Origin: Macrococcus sp. DPC7161
GTDB lineage: Bacteria > Bacillota > Bacilli > Staphylococcales > Staphylococcaceae
Assembly (NCBI RefSeq): GCF_004117835.1
Contig: NZ_SDSC01000001.1
Coordinates: forward strand, 661,655 to 725,654
Direction of reading: 5' to 3'
DNA: 64,000 bases
The position numbers and the translations under genes were made by a program. The notes under the pieces are model-generated. The model ran no database searches, was not told the origin of the DNA, and saw nothing but the letters and a program-made list of their open reading frames with translations. The first letter of the stretch is position 1, and each line of letters opens with the position of its first letter. Shown piece after piece: positions 54,598-64,000 of this stretch.

Positions 54598-54790
54598 ATA
54601 AAAAAACACGTTCATACCCCCAAAAAGGGACGAACGTGTTCGCGGTACCACCCTAGTTATGACAAAAGTCATCGCTTTAAAGTTATTTCATTATTAAGAT
54701 AAAGTAGCGTTCAGACTGCATCATCACATTTTCCACCAACCAATGTGTCTCTACAAATGAATTCGTCTTACTCCTCTTTAAATCATTATA
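54598..54790 (-). promoter_or_regulatory. T-box riboswitch, alaS leader
   Basis: On the minus strand, the T-box core AGGGTGGTACCGCG lies at 54654-54641. It is followed by the terminator stem (AACACGTTCGTCCC near 54640-54627 with GGGTATGAACGTGTT) and a T-run. A GCT alanine codon at 54708-54706, in a GAACGCTAC context, is the likely specifier. Uncharged tRNA-Ala would raise alaS expression. Confidence 0.93.
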
Positions 54791-54793
54791 TAA

Positions 54794-54822
54794 ATTATAT
54801 GAAAAAATAATTTATGCGTCAA
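54794..54822 (-). promoter_or_regulatory. alaS promoter
   Basis: On the minus strand, TTGACG (54822-54817) and TATAAT (54799-54794) have a 17-base spacer. The -35 lies inside the 3' end of recD2, so alaS is transcribed separately from recD2. Confidence 0.65.
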
Positions 54823-57250
54823 CCGTTTCGAAATCAAATGGCGTAATCCCCTGCATATTTATCATAGGATCGATATAAATCATATTCTCTTCCGTAAGCT
54901 GACCAATTGGTATTTCTTGTTTAAACTCTTTAATCGTATTTGATGTTTGTGAAGATTTATCGTTTTCTAGTACATGCTCCACGGCCTTTTCTACTGGCGT
55001 TTGATTCACATTGAAATAATCTACTAAAAATTGATAAAACGTTGTAAACCTTGCATTTCCTTCAAGCTTTATACCATTATTAAATGCATTAACATCTCCA
55101 ATAAACATGAGAGACTGGCTCGCTCTTGTTAATCCTGTATAGAGTATATTTTTTTGCAACATTCGATAATATTGATTCACAATTGGCATAATGACAATAG
55201 GAAATTCTGAACCTTGCGCCTTATGAATCGAACAGCAATAAGCATGGGTAAGTTCCATTAAATCTTGCTTTGTATAATTGACAATCGTATCATCATAGTC
55301 AACAACTACTGTTTCTTTACCACTTACCGCTTCATGCGCCTTTAAAATATCAGTAATTTCACCAATATCCCCGTTAAACACACCATCTTCAGGTCTATTG
55401 ACCAATTGTAATACTTTGTCACCTTTACGATAAAGCACATCTCCAAAGACTAAATCATCTTGTTTCTCATTTTTAGGATTAAGAATATTTTGGAGTATTT
55501 TATTCAAATTACGAATCCCTGCTGTTCCCTTATATATCGGGGCCAATACTTGAATATCTCGTTTATCATACCCACGTTCTACCGCTTTTTTGACGATTTT
55601 TTCAATGACATCTCCTACTTGATCGTTTGAACAAGGAATAAATGATCGGTCATTGTATCTTTTAGTAATGTCAAATGGTTCGTTGCGTTTAATTTGGTGG
55701 GCCAGTTCAATAATGGATGAACCTTCTTGTTGTCTATAAACCTCTTGTAATTCAATTTGAGGAAAAATTTTCGAATCAATAAGATCTTTAAAAACTTGAC
55801 CTGGACCGACTGATGGCAATTGATCTTGATCACCGACAAATATAATCTGCGCATCATTAGGAATGGCCCTTAATAACTGAAACATAAGCCAAGTATCAAC
55901 CATAGACATTTCATCGATAATGATTAATTTGGCTTCAATTTCATTTTCCAATACATCATCCGGTTTATTTTCTCGAGTCCAACCGATCAACCTATGAATG
56001 GTCGTTGCCTCTAATCCAGTGGATTCACTCAATCTTTTTGATGCACGTCCAGTAGGTGCACATAACGCGATTGGAAATTGGTCATCATAATCATCATAAT
56101 TCAAACTTAATCCGTGTAGCTCCGCATATAAATTCACAATACCATTAATAACGGTCGTTTTTCCTGTGCCAGGACCACCCGTTAATATCATAATTTTATG
56201 ATTCAAAGCAGTTTCTAACGCTTCTCTTTGAAGCGGTGCATAGGTCACATTGAACATTTCTTCAATAGCACCAATCGTTAGTAATACTTCTGACTTCTCA
56301 AATGTTTTCAACTTATCACCGTGGTTTAATAAGCGATGTAAAATTTGTACTGCCTTTGATTCTGAATAAAATAAACTTGGGATGTATATATTTTTCTCAT
56401 GATTCACAACGCGTTTATCTTCTGACAACTCAAGCAGTGCTTGTACAAGTAAATCAGGATTGATAGTTTGGTGTTTCGTTAACAATTCATAAGTCGTTTG
56501 AAGTAAAACTTGTTCTGGAATATAAGTATGACCATTTTGTAATGAGGCTTGTTCAAGTGAATACATTAAACCTGCCTTTAACCTTTCAGGATGATTTTCA
56601 TCAATGCCTATTTTTCTTGCAAGTTCATCGGCTTTACTAAAACCTATTCCTTCAATATCCATCACTAATTTAAATGGAGATTGTTCAACGACGCTTAGCG
56701 TTTCTTCTTTATAGAATTGATAAATTTTCATTGCAAGCTGTGCACCAAATCCCAATTCATTCAATTTGATCATAATTTTTTCAATCATTTGATTTTCTAC
56801 AATGCCATTATAAACAACATCGATTTTTTCATCTGATAATTTAGGCACTTGTTTTAAAACCGCTTTATCTTGCAAAATGATATTTAATGCATCATCACCA
56901 AGACATTCTACAATTTGTTTCGCAGTTTTTTTTCCGATGCCTTTAAATATGTCACTGGATAAATATTGAATGATACCATCCTTTGATTGAGGCATTTCTT
57001 TTTCAAACGTTTCAACTTGTAATTGCATGCCATATTTCGGATGATTTGTTACTTTACCTTTAAATGTATATGTATCACCTTCTACAATTTGAGGTAAATA
57101 ACCTGTAACCGTTGCTTCATCTTGGAAGTCTTCATTTGATTCAAATACATCTGTTTTAAGTACAGTATAAAAATTATCTTCATTTTGAAATAATATACGC
57201 GTTACTTCGCCAATAATATAGGATTGATCAAATAAAGACATATTCTCCAA
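54812..57250 (-). CDS. recD2: RecD2-like SF1B helicase (YrrC)
   Basis: An 812-residue RecD2 helicase that moves 5' to 3' and acts in replication fork repair. The N-terminal part has an OB-like domain and helix-hairpin-helix segments (FKGIGKKTAKQIVE near 103-116, DIEGIGFSKADELAR). Walker A is GGPGTGKTT near 354-362, Walker B is IIDEMSMVD, and motif VI is YTGLTRA near the C-terminus. It starts at TTG 7 bases after AAGGAGG. No RecB or RecC partner is present. Confidence 0.92.
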   Translation of the reverse strand: MENMSLFDQSYIIGEVTRILFQNEDNFYTVLKTDVFESNEDFQDEATVTGYLPQIVEGDTYTFKGKVTNHPKYGMQLQVETFEKEMPQSKDGIIQYLSSDIFKGIGKKTAKQIVECLGDDALNIILQDKAVLKQVPKLSDEKIDVVYNGIVENQMIEKIMIKLNELGFGAQLAMKIYQFYKEETLSVVEQSPFKLVMDIEGIGFSKADELARKIGIDENHPERLKAGLMYSLEQASLQNGHTYIPEQVLLQTTYELLTKHQTINPDLLVQALLELSEDKRVVNHEKNIYIPSLFYSESKAVQILHRLLNHGDKLKTFEKSEVLLTIGAIEEMFNVTYAPLQREALETALNHKIMILTGGPGTGKTTVINGIVNLYAELHGLSLNYDDYDDQFPIALCAPTGRASKRLSESTGLEATTIHRLIGWTRENKPDDVLENEIEAKLIIIDEMSMVDTWLMFQLLRAIPNDAQIIFVGDQDQLPSVGPGQVFKDLIDSKIFPQIELQEVYRQQEGSSIIELAHQIKRNEPFDITKRYNDRSFIPCSNDQVGDVIEKIVKKAVERGYDKRDIQVLAPIYKGTAGIRNLNKILQNILNPKNEKQDDLVFGDVLYRKGDKVLQLVNRPEDGVFNGDIGEITDILKAHEAVSGKETVVVDYDDTIVNYTKQDLMELTHAYCCSIHKAQGSEFPIVIMPIVNQYYRMLQKNILYTGLTRASQSLMFIGDVNAFNNGIKLEGNARFTTFYQFLVDYFNVNQTPVEKAVEHVLENDKSSQTSNTIKEFKQEIPIGQLTEENMIYIDPMINMQGITPFDFETVDA

Positions 57251-57252
57251 GA

Positions 57253-57912
57253 TTACTCCTCCTTCATCGCTTTAAAATTGTTAATTGCATGTCCTGCGAG
57301 TAAATGGTCAGGTTGAATGGCAACGATTTTCTCAAAACTGGCAATCGCTTGGTCAAAATCTTCATCTAACATAAACTGTGCGAGTGCCAAGTTATAAAGT
57401 GCATCTGTATGCTCTGGATTACGTTGAAGCAATTCTTTAAAAGTAGCAATTGCTTCTTCAAACATTTGTATTTGACATAATACTAAACCATATTGAAAAA
57501 GAATTTCTTCATCATGTGGGTTCAATTCTTTTGCACGCATTAAATATGGCAAGGCTTCTTGATTTGAAGATAAGCTGACAAAGCTCATACCTAGCATATA
57601 ATACGTATCTGCATCATCTAAATGATTTTCAATTGCTTTTTGATATAGTTTAATGGCTTCTTCAAATCTTGAGGCATTAAAATATAAATTTGCCAATCCA
57701 TAATATGCACCACCATGATTTGGATTTACAGTAATGGCTTTTTGAAAGAAGCGTTCAGCTTCTTCAGTTTGATTCGCATCTGCAAGGATTGTACCAGCAT
57801 TGATATAATGAGTGACATCGTTAGGTGATGTTTCGATAGCTTCAAATAATAATTTTAAAGCCGCTTCATATTGTTTTTCTTCGATTAATTTCATTAATTG
57901 TGATTCGTTCAT
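57253..57912 (-). CDS. TPR-repeat protein (YrrB type)
   Basis: A 219-residue protein of about six tetratricopeptide repeats (for example, AERFFQKAITVNPNHGGAYY and its spaced copies every 34 residues). It has no signal peptide, so it is likely a cytoplasmic scaffold. It starts 71 bases after mnmA and ends 2 bases before recD2, as in Bacillus. Function is unknown. Confidence 0.9.
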   Translation of the reverse strand: MNESQLMKLIEEKQYEAALKLLFEAIETSPNDVTHYINAGTILADANQTEEAERFFQKAITVNPNHGGAYYGLANLYFNASRFEEAIKLYQKAIENHLDDADTYYMLGMSFVSLSSNQEALPYLMRAKELNPHDEEILFQYGLVLCQIQMFEEAIATFKELLQRNPEHTDALYNLALAQFMLDEDFDQAIASFEKIVAIQPDHLLAGHAINNFKAMKEE

Positions 57913-57940
57913 AATAACCTCCGCTTTTAAAAATTATAAC

Positions 57941-57983
57941 AAAAAAAATTAGAGATAGGGAAAAAATCATTCCCTATCCCTAA
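57941..57983 (-). terminator. mnmA terminator
   Basis: GATAGGGAA (57954-57962) pairs with TTCCCTATC (57970-57978), extended by four more pairs past one mismatch. A run of minus-strand T follows. It abuts the mnmA stop. Confidence 0.88.
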
Positions 57984-60250
<2,267 letters not shown>

Positions 60251-60439
60251 ATTAGAACATCCCTTCATACGATTTCAATATTCTATAATAGCACCAAAAT
60301 AAAAAAAAGACTATGGAAAAAACTTATCTTATATTTATAACTATAAAAATTAATTATTTTTAATCAACAAGCAAAATAATATTGCTTTTTCATAAGGAAT
60401 GCTACACTAACGCTACAAGCATATAAAGGAGATTTGAAA

Positions 60440-61435
60440 ATGTCAAAATTAAACATTCCCATTTCCATATTAAACTTAGTACCAATACGAGCACATTCAA
60501 ACGCTAAAGAAGCAGTTGACCAGATGACGCGTTTAGCACAACATGCTGAACAATTGGGATATAAAAGATATTGGATTGCTGAGCACCATAATGCTCAAAA
60601 TTTAGTGAGTTCAGCTACAGTATTGCTTATGAGCCATGTTCTACAACATACTAACCAAATAGAAGTCGGTTCTGGGGGGATTATGTTGCCAAACCATGCA
60701 CCATTAATTGTTGCAGAACAATTTGGTACTTTAGCGACAATATACCCTGATCGAGTAAGTTTAGGATTAGGGCGTGCACCTGGCACAGATATGTTTACCG
60801 CTTCTGCATTAAGACGTGATAAACACGATGGTGTATATTCTTTCCCTAAAGATATTGAGCAATTACTACATTATTTTGGGCCAGAACATGAACAAGGCCA
60901 TGTAAAAGCATTTCCAGGTGTTGATACAAATGTTCCAATAGTAGTTCTTGGTTCATCAACAGATTCAGCCCATCTTGCGGCAAGACTTGGTTTACCTTAT
61001 GCGTTTGCATCTCATTTTGCACCACAACAAATGAAAGATGCCATTCAAATTTATCGCAACTTATTTACACCTTCTAAATATTTAGATAAACCATATGTTA
61101 TGGTCGGAACAAATGCAATTGTTGCAGATACAGATGAAGAAGCTGAACTTTTATCACATTCAATGTATCAAATGTTTTTATCGGTCATTAGAAATTCTAG
61201 ACAACCATTATCAGAACCCGTTGAAGATTTAGAAGCCATTTGGAGTCCAATGGAAAAACAGCTCGCTTTAAACTTTACGACTTCAAGTTTTATAGGATCA
61301 AAAGAAAGTGTGAAAGCACAAATTGAAGCCTTTCAAGAAGAATTTAATGCAGATGAATTCATCGTTGTTTCATATATTTATGATGAACAAAAACAACATT
61401 ACAGTTATCAATTATTAAAAGAAATTATGCAATAA
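60440..61435 (+). CDS. LLM-class flavin-dependent oxidoreductase (MsnO8-like)
   Basis: A 331-residue luciferase-like monooxygenase. It begins with IPISILNLVPIR and has the YWIAEHHNAQ and GLGRAPGTD segments of the MsnO8/limonene-type branch. The ATG at 60440 lies 8 bases after AAAGGAG. It would use FMNH2; the substrate is unknown. It is the only plus-strand gene between mnmA and rarA, and it separates the desulfurase gene from the cymR pair, which are adjacent in Bacillus. Confidence 0.88.
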   Translation: MSKLNIPISILNLVPIRAHSNAKEAVDQMTRLAQHAEQLGYKRYWIAEHHNAQNLVSSATVLLMSHVLQHTNQIEVGSGGIMLPNHAPLIVAEQFGTLATIYPDRVSLGLGRAPGTDMFTASALRRDKHDGVYSFPKDIEQLLHYFGPEHEQGHVKAFPGVDTNVPIVVLGSSTDSAHLAARLGLPYAFASHFAPQQMKDAIQIYRNLFTPSKYLDKPYVMVGTNAIVADTDEEAELLSHSMYQMFLSVIRNSRQPLSEPVEDLEAIWSPMEKQLALNFTTSSFIGSKESVKAQIEAFQEEFNADEFIVVSYIYDEQKQHYSYQLLKEIMQ

Positions 61436-61462
61436 AAAAAGGTGCCTTGGCACCTTATTTTT
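61433..61462. terminator. Bidirectional terminator, LLM gene and YdeI-type gene
   Basis: AAGGTGCC (61439-61446) pairs perfectly with GGCACCTT (61449-61456), with an A-run before and T-run after. It lies between the convergent stop codons. Confidence 0.9.
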
Positions 61463-62093
61463 TTGCTGCTCGGTATAAATCTTTTGTTTTATAGCCAGCA
61501 TTAAAAATCATTTTCATTTCTTCTATTCTCTTTACAACCGTCTTCTCTTGCTTAGCACTATATATATAACGTGCCCATTCATTTTTATAACCTGGTGTCA
61601 ATTCCTTATAAAACTCAAGTAAATCAGCTTCTCGTTTTAAAGCCTCTTCAACATTTGGAATCATTTCAATATAATCGTTTACAGATTGACTTTTCCTAGT
61701 CGATTGTTTTTTTGCCTTCATATGTTTTAATCCGACAACTGTAAATACTTCATCCAACGAAACCATGCGATTAAATTTAAACATTGAATCTCGTATATAC
61801 CCCTTTTTATTAACCCCTAAAGATTCAAATATTTCATCTCGATGCACAAAAGTATCATACTTTTTATTGCCTTTTTTAGGATATGCAATATAAAGTATAC
61901 CCTCAATATTTAAATGATTGCCGTCAATAACTTTCATAACTTGAGATTTAAATTCTACCATCGTATTTACAAATATAAAAATAGCATTATGATGACCTAC
62001 TAATTGCTTTTGAGATTGTTCAAAAATAGTATAATCATCCGGCTGATTGAGTACATACACTTCTTTATCTTGAAGTTTTAATTTTTCAATAAT
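61455..62093 (-). CDS. YdeI/OmdA-domain protein with DUF3052-like N-terminus
   Basis: About 212 residues. The N-terminal half (about 1-120) resembles DUF3052-like proteins (VYVLNQPDDY, ILYIAYPKKGNKKYDT), and the C-terminal half has the YdeI/OmdA segment (FYKELTPGYKNEWARYI, SAKQEKTVVKRI). Its function is unknown. The reading frame is clear but has no ATG near the strong AAGGAGGT site at 62108-62101. The codon at the best spacing, 8 bases after GGAGG, is ATT (62093-62091). A GTG at 62138 lies inside cymR and has no such site. The start is therefore uncertain. It is cotranscribed with cymR. Confidence 0.75.
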   Translation of the reverse strand: MIEKLKLQDKEVYVLNQPDDYTIFEQSQKQLVGHHNAIFIFVNTMVEFKSQVMKVIDGNHLNIEGILYIAYPKKGNKKYDTFVHRDEIFESLGVNKKGYIRDSMFKFNRMVSLDEVFTVVGLKHMKAKKQSTRKSQSVNDYIEMIPNVEEALKREADLLEFYKELTPGYKNEWARYIYSAKQEKTVVKRIEEMKMIFNAGYKTKDLYRAAKK

Positions 62094-62106
62094 TATAATT
62101 ACCTCC

Positions 62107-62526
62107 TTAGATATAGAACATATACCCTGCCATTTCACTTGTTTCTTTATAATTCATTAAGTTTTCAAGTGTTGTTTCATCAAGTACTTTCTTTACAGCA
62201 TCACGTATGTCCATCCAAAGTTGCTTTTGTGCAGGTGGTTCTTCTTCAATGCCTTCAACTGGTGTAATCGGTCCTTCTAATAATCGGATTACATCGCCAG
62301 CAGTAATTTCAGATGGATGCTTAACAAGCATGTAGCCGCCTCTAGCACCTCTAACACTTTTAATTAATCCAGCATTTCGTAATGGACCTACTAATTGCTC
62401 TAAATATAAGTCACTCAAATCATTTTCTTCTGCAATGGATTTTAGTGAAGTTGGACCGCATTCATATCGTTTTGCTAAAGAAATCATTAACGTGAGTCCA
62501 TATCGCCCTTTTGTAGAAATTTTCAT
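62107..62526 (-). CDS. cymR: CymR, cysteine metabolism repressor
   Basis: A 139-residue Rrf2-family repressor that controls cysteine uptake and synthesis with CysK. The winged helix is in TSLKSIAEENDLSDLYLEQL and GGYMLVK; the C-terminus DGYMFYI-like end (AGYMFYI) is diagnostic. It lacks the three-Cys iron-sulfur site of IscR and has one Cys, at residue 23, near the first helix. In S. aureus, a single Cys in this region senses oxidation. It is divergent from rarA. Confidence 0.93.
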   Translation of the reverse strand: MKISTKGRYGLTLMISLAKRYECGPTSLKSIAEENDLSDLYLEQLVGPLRNAGLIKSVRGARGGYMLVKHPSEITAGDVIRLLEGPITPVEGIEEEPPAQKQLWMDIRDAVKKVLDETTLENLMNYKETSEMAGYMFYI

Positions 62527-62606
62527 ATTTACTTCTCCTTTACTCGGATTTATTTTATCACATTTTACTTAAAATCATGTACACTTTATATGATAGGAGT
62601 GATAAT

Positions 62607-63863
62607 TTGGAACCTTTAGCATATAGAATGCGACCAAAGACGATTGATGACATTATCGGTCAAACACATTTAGTAGGTGAAAATGGCATCATTAGACGCA
62701 TGGTACAAGCAAAGCGATTGTCCTCAATGATACTTTATGGTCCGCCTGGTATTGGTAAAACGAGTATCGCAACAGCAATAGCTGGATCGACTGCAACAAA
62801 ATTTAGACAATTAAATGCAGTTACAGATTCAAAAAAAGATTTACAATTGATTGCTGAAGAAGCAAAAATGAGTGGACAAGTCATTTTACTATTAGATGAA
62901 ATACATCGATTAGATAAAGGTAAGCAAGACTTTTTGTTACCACATTTAGAAAATGGTCGAATTATATTAATTGGTGCAACGACAAGTAATCCATATCATG
63001 CCATTAATCCTGCAATTAGAAGTAGGGCACAAATCTTTGAATTGAAACCACTCAATGACGATGAAATTAAAATTGCATTAACAAGAGCTATAAACGACGA
63101 AGAAAATGGTTTAGGGAATTACGATATTAACATAGACGATGATGCACTTAATCATTTCGTGCAAGCATCAAGTGGCGACATCAGAAGTAGTTTAAATGCA
63201 TTAGAACTCGCCGTATTATCTTCAAACAAAAAAACTATTCACATTACTTTACAAGATGCAAAAGATTGCTTACAACGTGCTACATTTCAATTCGATAAAG
63301 ATGGAGATATGCATTACGATATTATGAGTGCATTCCAAAAATCCATTCGAGGTAGCGATGTAGATGCAGCCCTTCATTACTTAGCTAGACTCATTGCGGG
63401 TGGGGATTTAGTATCTATTACTAGAAGGCTACTAGTCATCAGCTATGAAGATATTGGACTAGCTTCACCTTCTGCTGGCATGAGAACTTTAGCAGCAATT
63501 GAAGCTGCAGAAAGATTAGGTTTTCCAGAAGCAAGAATCCCATTATCTCAAGCAGTCATCGAATTATGTTTATCCCCTAAATCCAATAGCGGTATTTCTG
63601 CAATAGACGCTGCACTTTCAGATGTTAAAGCTGGTAAAATTGGAGCTATTCCAAAGCATTTAAAAGACAGTCACTATCAAGGGGCAAAATCACTTGGTCA
63701 TGGTGTAGGTTATTTGTACCCACATAATTACGAAAACGGCTTTGTTAAACAACAATATTTACCGGACACTTTAAAGCATAAACAATATTACAATCCAAAA
63801 ACAAATAGCAAATCTGAACAACAATTTAAACAAATCTATGAAAACCTACATAAAAAAAGCTGA
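62607..63863 (+). CDS. rarA: RarA (MgsA) recombination factor ATPase
   Basis: A 418-residue AAA+ ATPase acting at stalled replication forks. Walker A is GPPGIGKTS near 45-53, Walker B is LLDEIHR near 97-103, and the C-terminal MgsA domain has FQKSIRGSDVDAALHYL. The TTG at 62607 (protein MEPLAYRMRPK) is 7 bases after AGGAG; the ATG at 62577 has no such site. It is divergent from cymR, with an insertion sequence beginning 10 bases after its stop. Confidence 0.95.
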   Translation: MEPLAYRMRPKTIDDIIGQTHLVGENGIIRRMVQAKRLSSMILYGPPGIGKTSIATAIAGSTATKFRQLNAVTDSKKDLQLIAEEAKMSGQVILLLDEIHRLDKGKQDFLLPHLENGRIILIGATTSNPYHAINPAIRSRAQIFELKPLNDDEIKIALTRAINDEENGLGNYDINIDDDALNHFVQASSGDIRSSLNALELAVLSSNKKTIHITLQDAKDCLQRATFQFDKDGDMHYDIMSAFQKSIRGSDVDAALHYLARLIAGGDLVSITRRLLVISYEDIGLASPSAGMRTLAAIEAAERLGFPEARIPLSQAVIELCLSPKSNSGISAIDAALSDVKAGKIGAIPKHLKDSHYQGAKSLGHGVGYLYPHNYENGFVKQQYLPDTLKHKQYYNPKTNSKSEQQFKQIYENLHKKS

Positions 63864-63873
63864 GATTAAAGTC

Positions 63874-64000
63874 TGTAGTGAACCCAAAAAGTTGAACTTT
63901 TTATTAAGCTACTTTCATTAAAGCAAGATTTCTGTATTCTACAGGAGTCTTGCTTTTTAATTTTCTCTTCTTTCTAACGAAATTATAATATTCCATATAA
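63874..64000 (-). mobile_element. IS3-family insertion sequence, right end (cut by window)
   Basis: The 3' end of an IS3-family element. A likely terminal inverted repeat begins TGTAGTGAACCC at 63874, and the transposase stop lies 30 bases inside it, on the minus strand. The element continues beyond the window. The boundary is inferred from the TG start; the other end and any target duplication cannot be seen. Confidence 0.8.
63904..64000 (-). CDS. IS3-family transposase OrfB, C-terminal part
   Basis: The frame is open to the window edge, so the gene begins outside. The last 31 residues include YYNFVRKKRKLKSKTPVEYR-type text, the familiar end of the rve integrase domain of IS3-family OrfB proteins (R-K-L-K...K-T-P-x-E-Y-R). 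The protein ends LALMKVA. The catalytic DDE residues are outside the window, so activity cannot be judged. Confidence 0.85.
   Translation of the reverse strand, partial: YMEYYNFVRKKRKLKSKTPVEYRNLALMKVA

Noticed and set aside
60251..60439. 6S RNA or other structured RNA in the gap before the LLM gene
   Set aside because: The region is AT-rich with no long rod-like pairing or terminator that I could trace.

Overview
This window is chromosomal DNA from a low-GC Firmicute, almost certainly a Staphylococcus. The evidence is the codon bias, the strong AGGAGG ribosome binding sites, and a gene order matching the Staphylococcus/Bacillus core block from ispG and sigA through dnaK, comE, alaS and mnmA to rarA. 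The MreAB-type ZnuCB-Zur cluster, CshB, IreB and CymR also fit staphylococci. Several proteins, such as primase and CymR, differ from the S. aureus versions as I remember them, so another species is likely, but I cannot name it from sequence alone.

Layout. Positions 1-1070 hold the 3' end of ispG and a nucleotidase gene. From 1066 to 5335 on the minus strand lies cshB-nfo-znuC-znuB-zur, combining RNA helicase, base-excision repair and zinc uptake with its repressor. ispH (5472) is divergent. A 455-base AT-rich gap then leads to a secreted CAP-domain protein gene (6893), the most accessory-looking gene on the left side. From 14415 down to 7808 on the minus strand is the macromolecular synthesis region ccpN-ppsR-dnaG-sigA-cccA-trmK-nif3. 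glyS, on the plus strand, has a T-box leader. The minus-strand genes from 22765 down to 16127 are nfeD-floA-hypothetical, a terminator, then hypothetical-phoH-ybeY-dgkA-cdd-era-recO. rpsU and mtaB follow.

From 31127 down to 24804 is the heat-shock operon hrcA-grpE-dnaK-dnaJ-prmA-rsmE, with a CIRCE operator and a probable CtsR box. Next come hemW and lepA, rpsT on the plus strand, holA, and the short yqzM. The intact competence operon comEA-comEB-comEC spans 39405-35938. A run of compact, overlapping genes, yqeG, tRNA-Gly, yqeH-aroE-yhbY-nadD-yqeK-rsfS and a methyltransferase, joins ribosome assembly to NAD and aromatic synthesis. From 51882 to 44778 lie ireB-ruvX-DUF1292-mltG, then trmR-trhP1-trhP2-udk-greA, then mtnN and a very small membrane-peptide gene. 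alaS (with T-box), recD2, a TPR protein, mnmA and its cysteine desulfurase follow. At the right end are a luciferase-like monooxygenase gene, a YdeI-type gene, cymR, rarA, and the end of an IS3-family insertion sequence cut by the window edge.

The genes are mostly housekeeping: replication, transcription initiation, translation, tRNA modification, protein folding and cofactor synthesis. I found no prophage, CRISPR array, defence island or clearly new multi-gene system. The points worth a second look are regulatory or small: a YdeI-type gene with a near-ideal ribosome binding site placed over ATT codons, dyads around the promoters of the CAP-domain gene and rpsU, a terminator-like hairpin just after a putative trmR promoter, two unrecognised membrane proteins beside floA and phoH, and a 34-residue membrane peptide.
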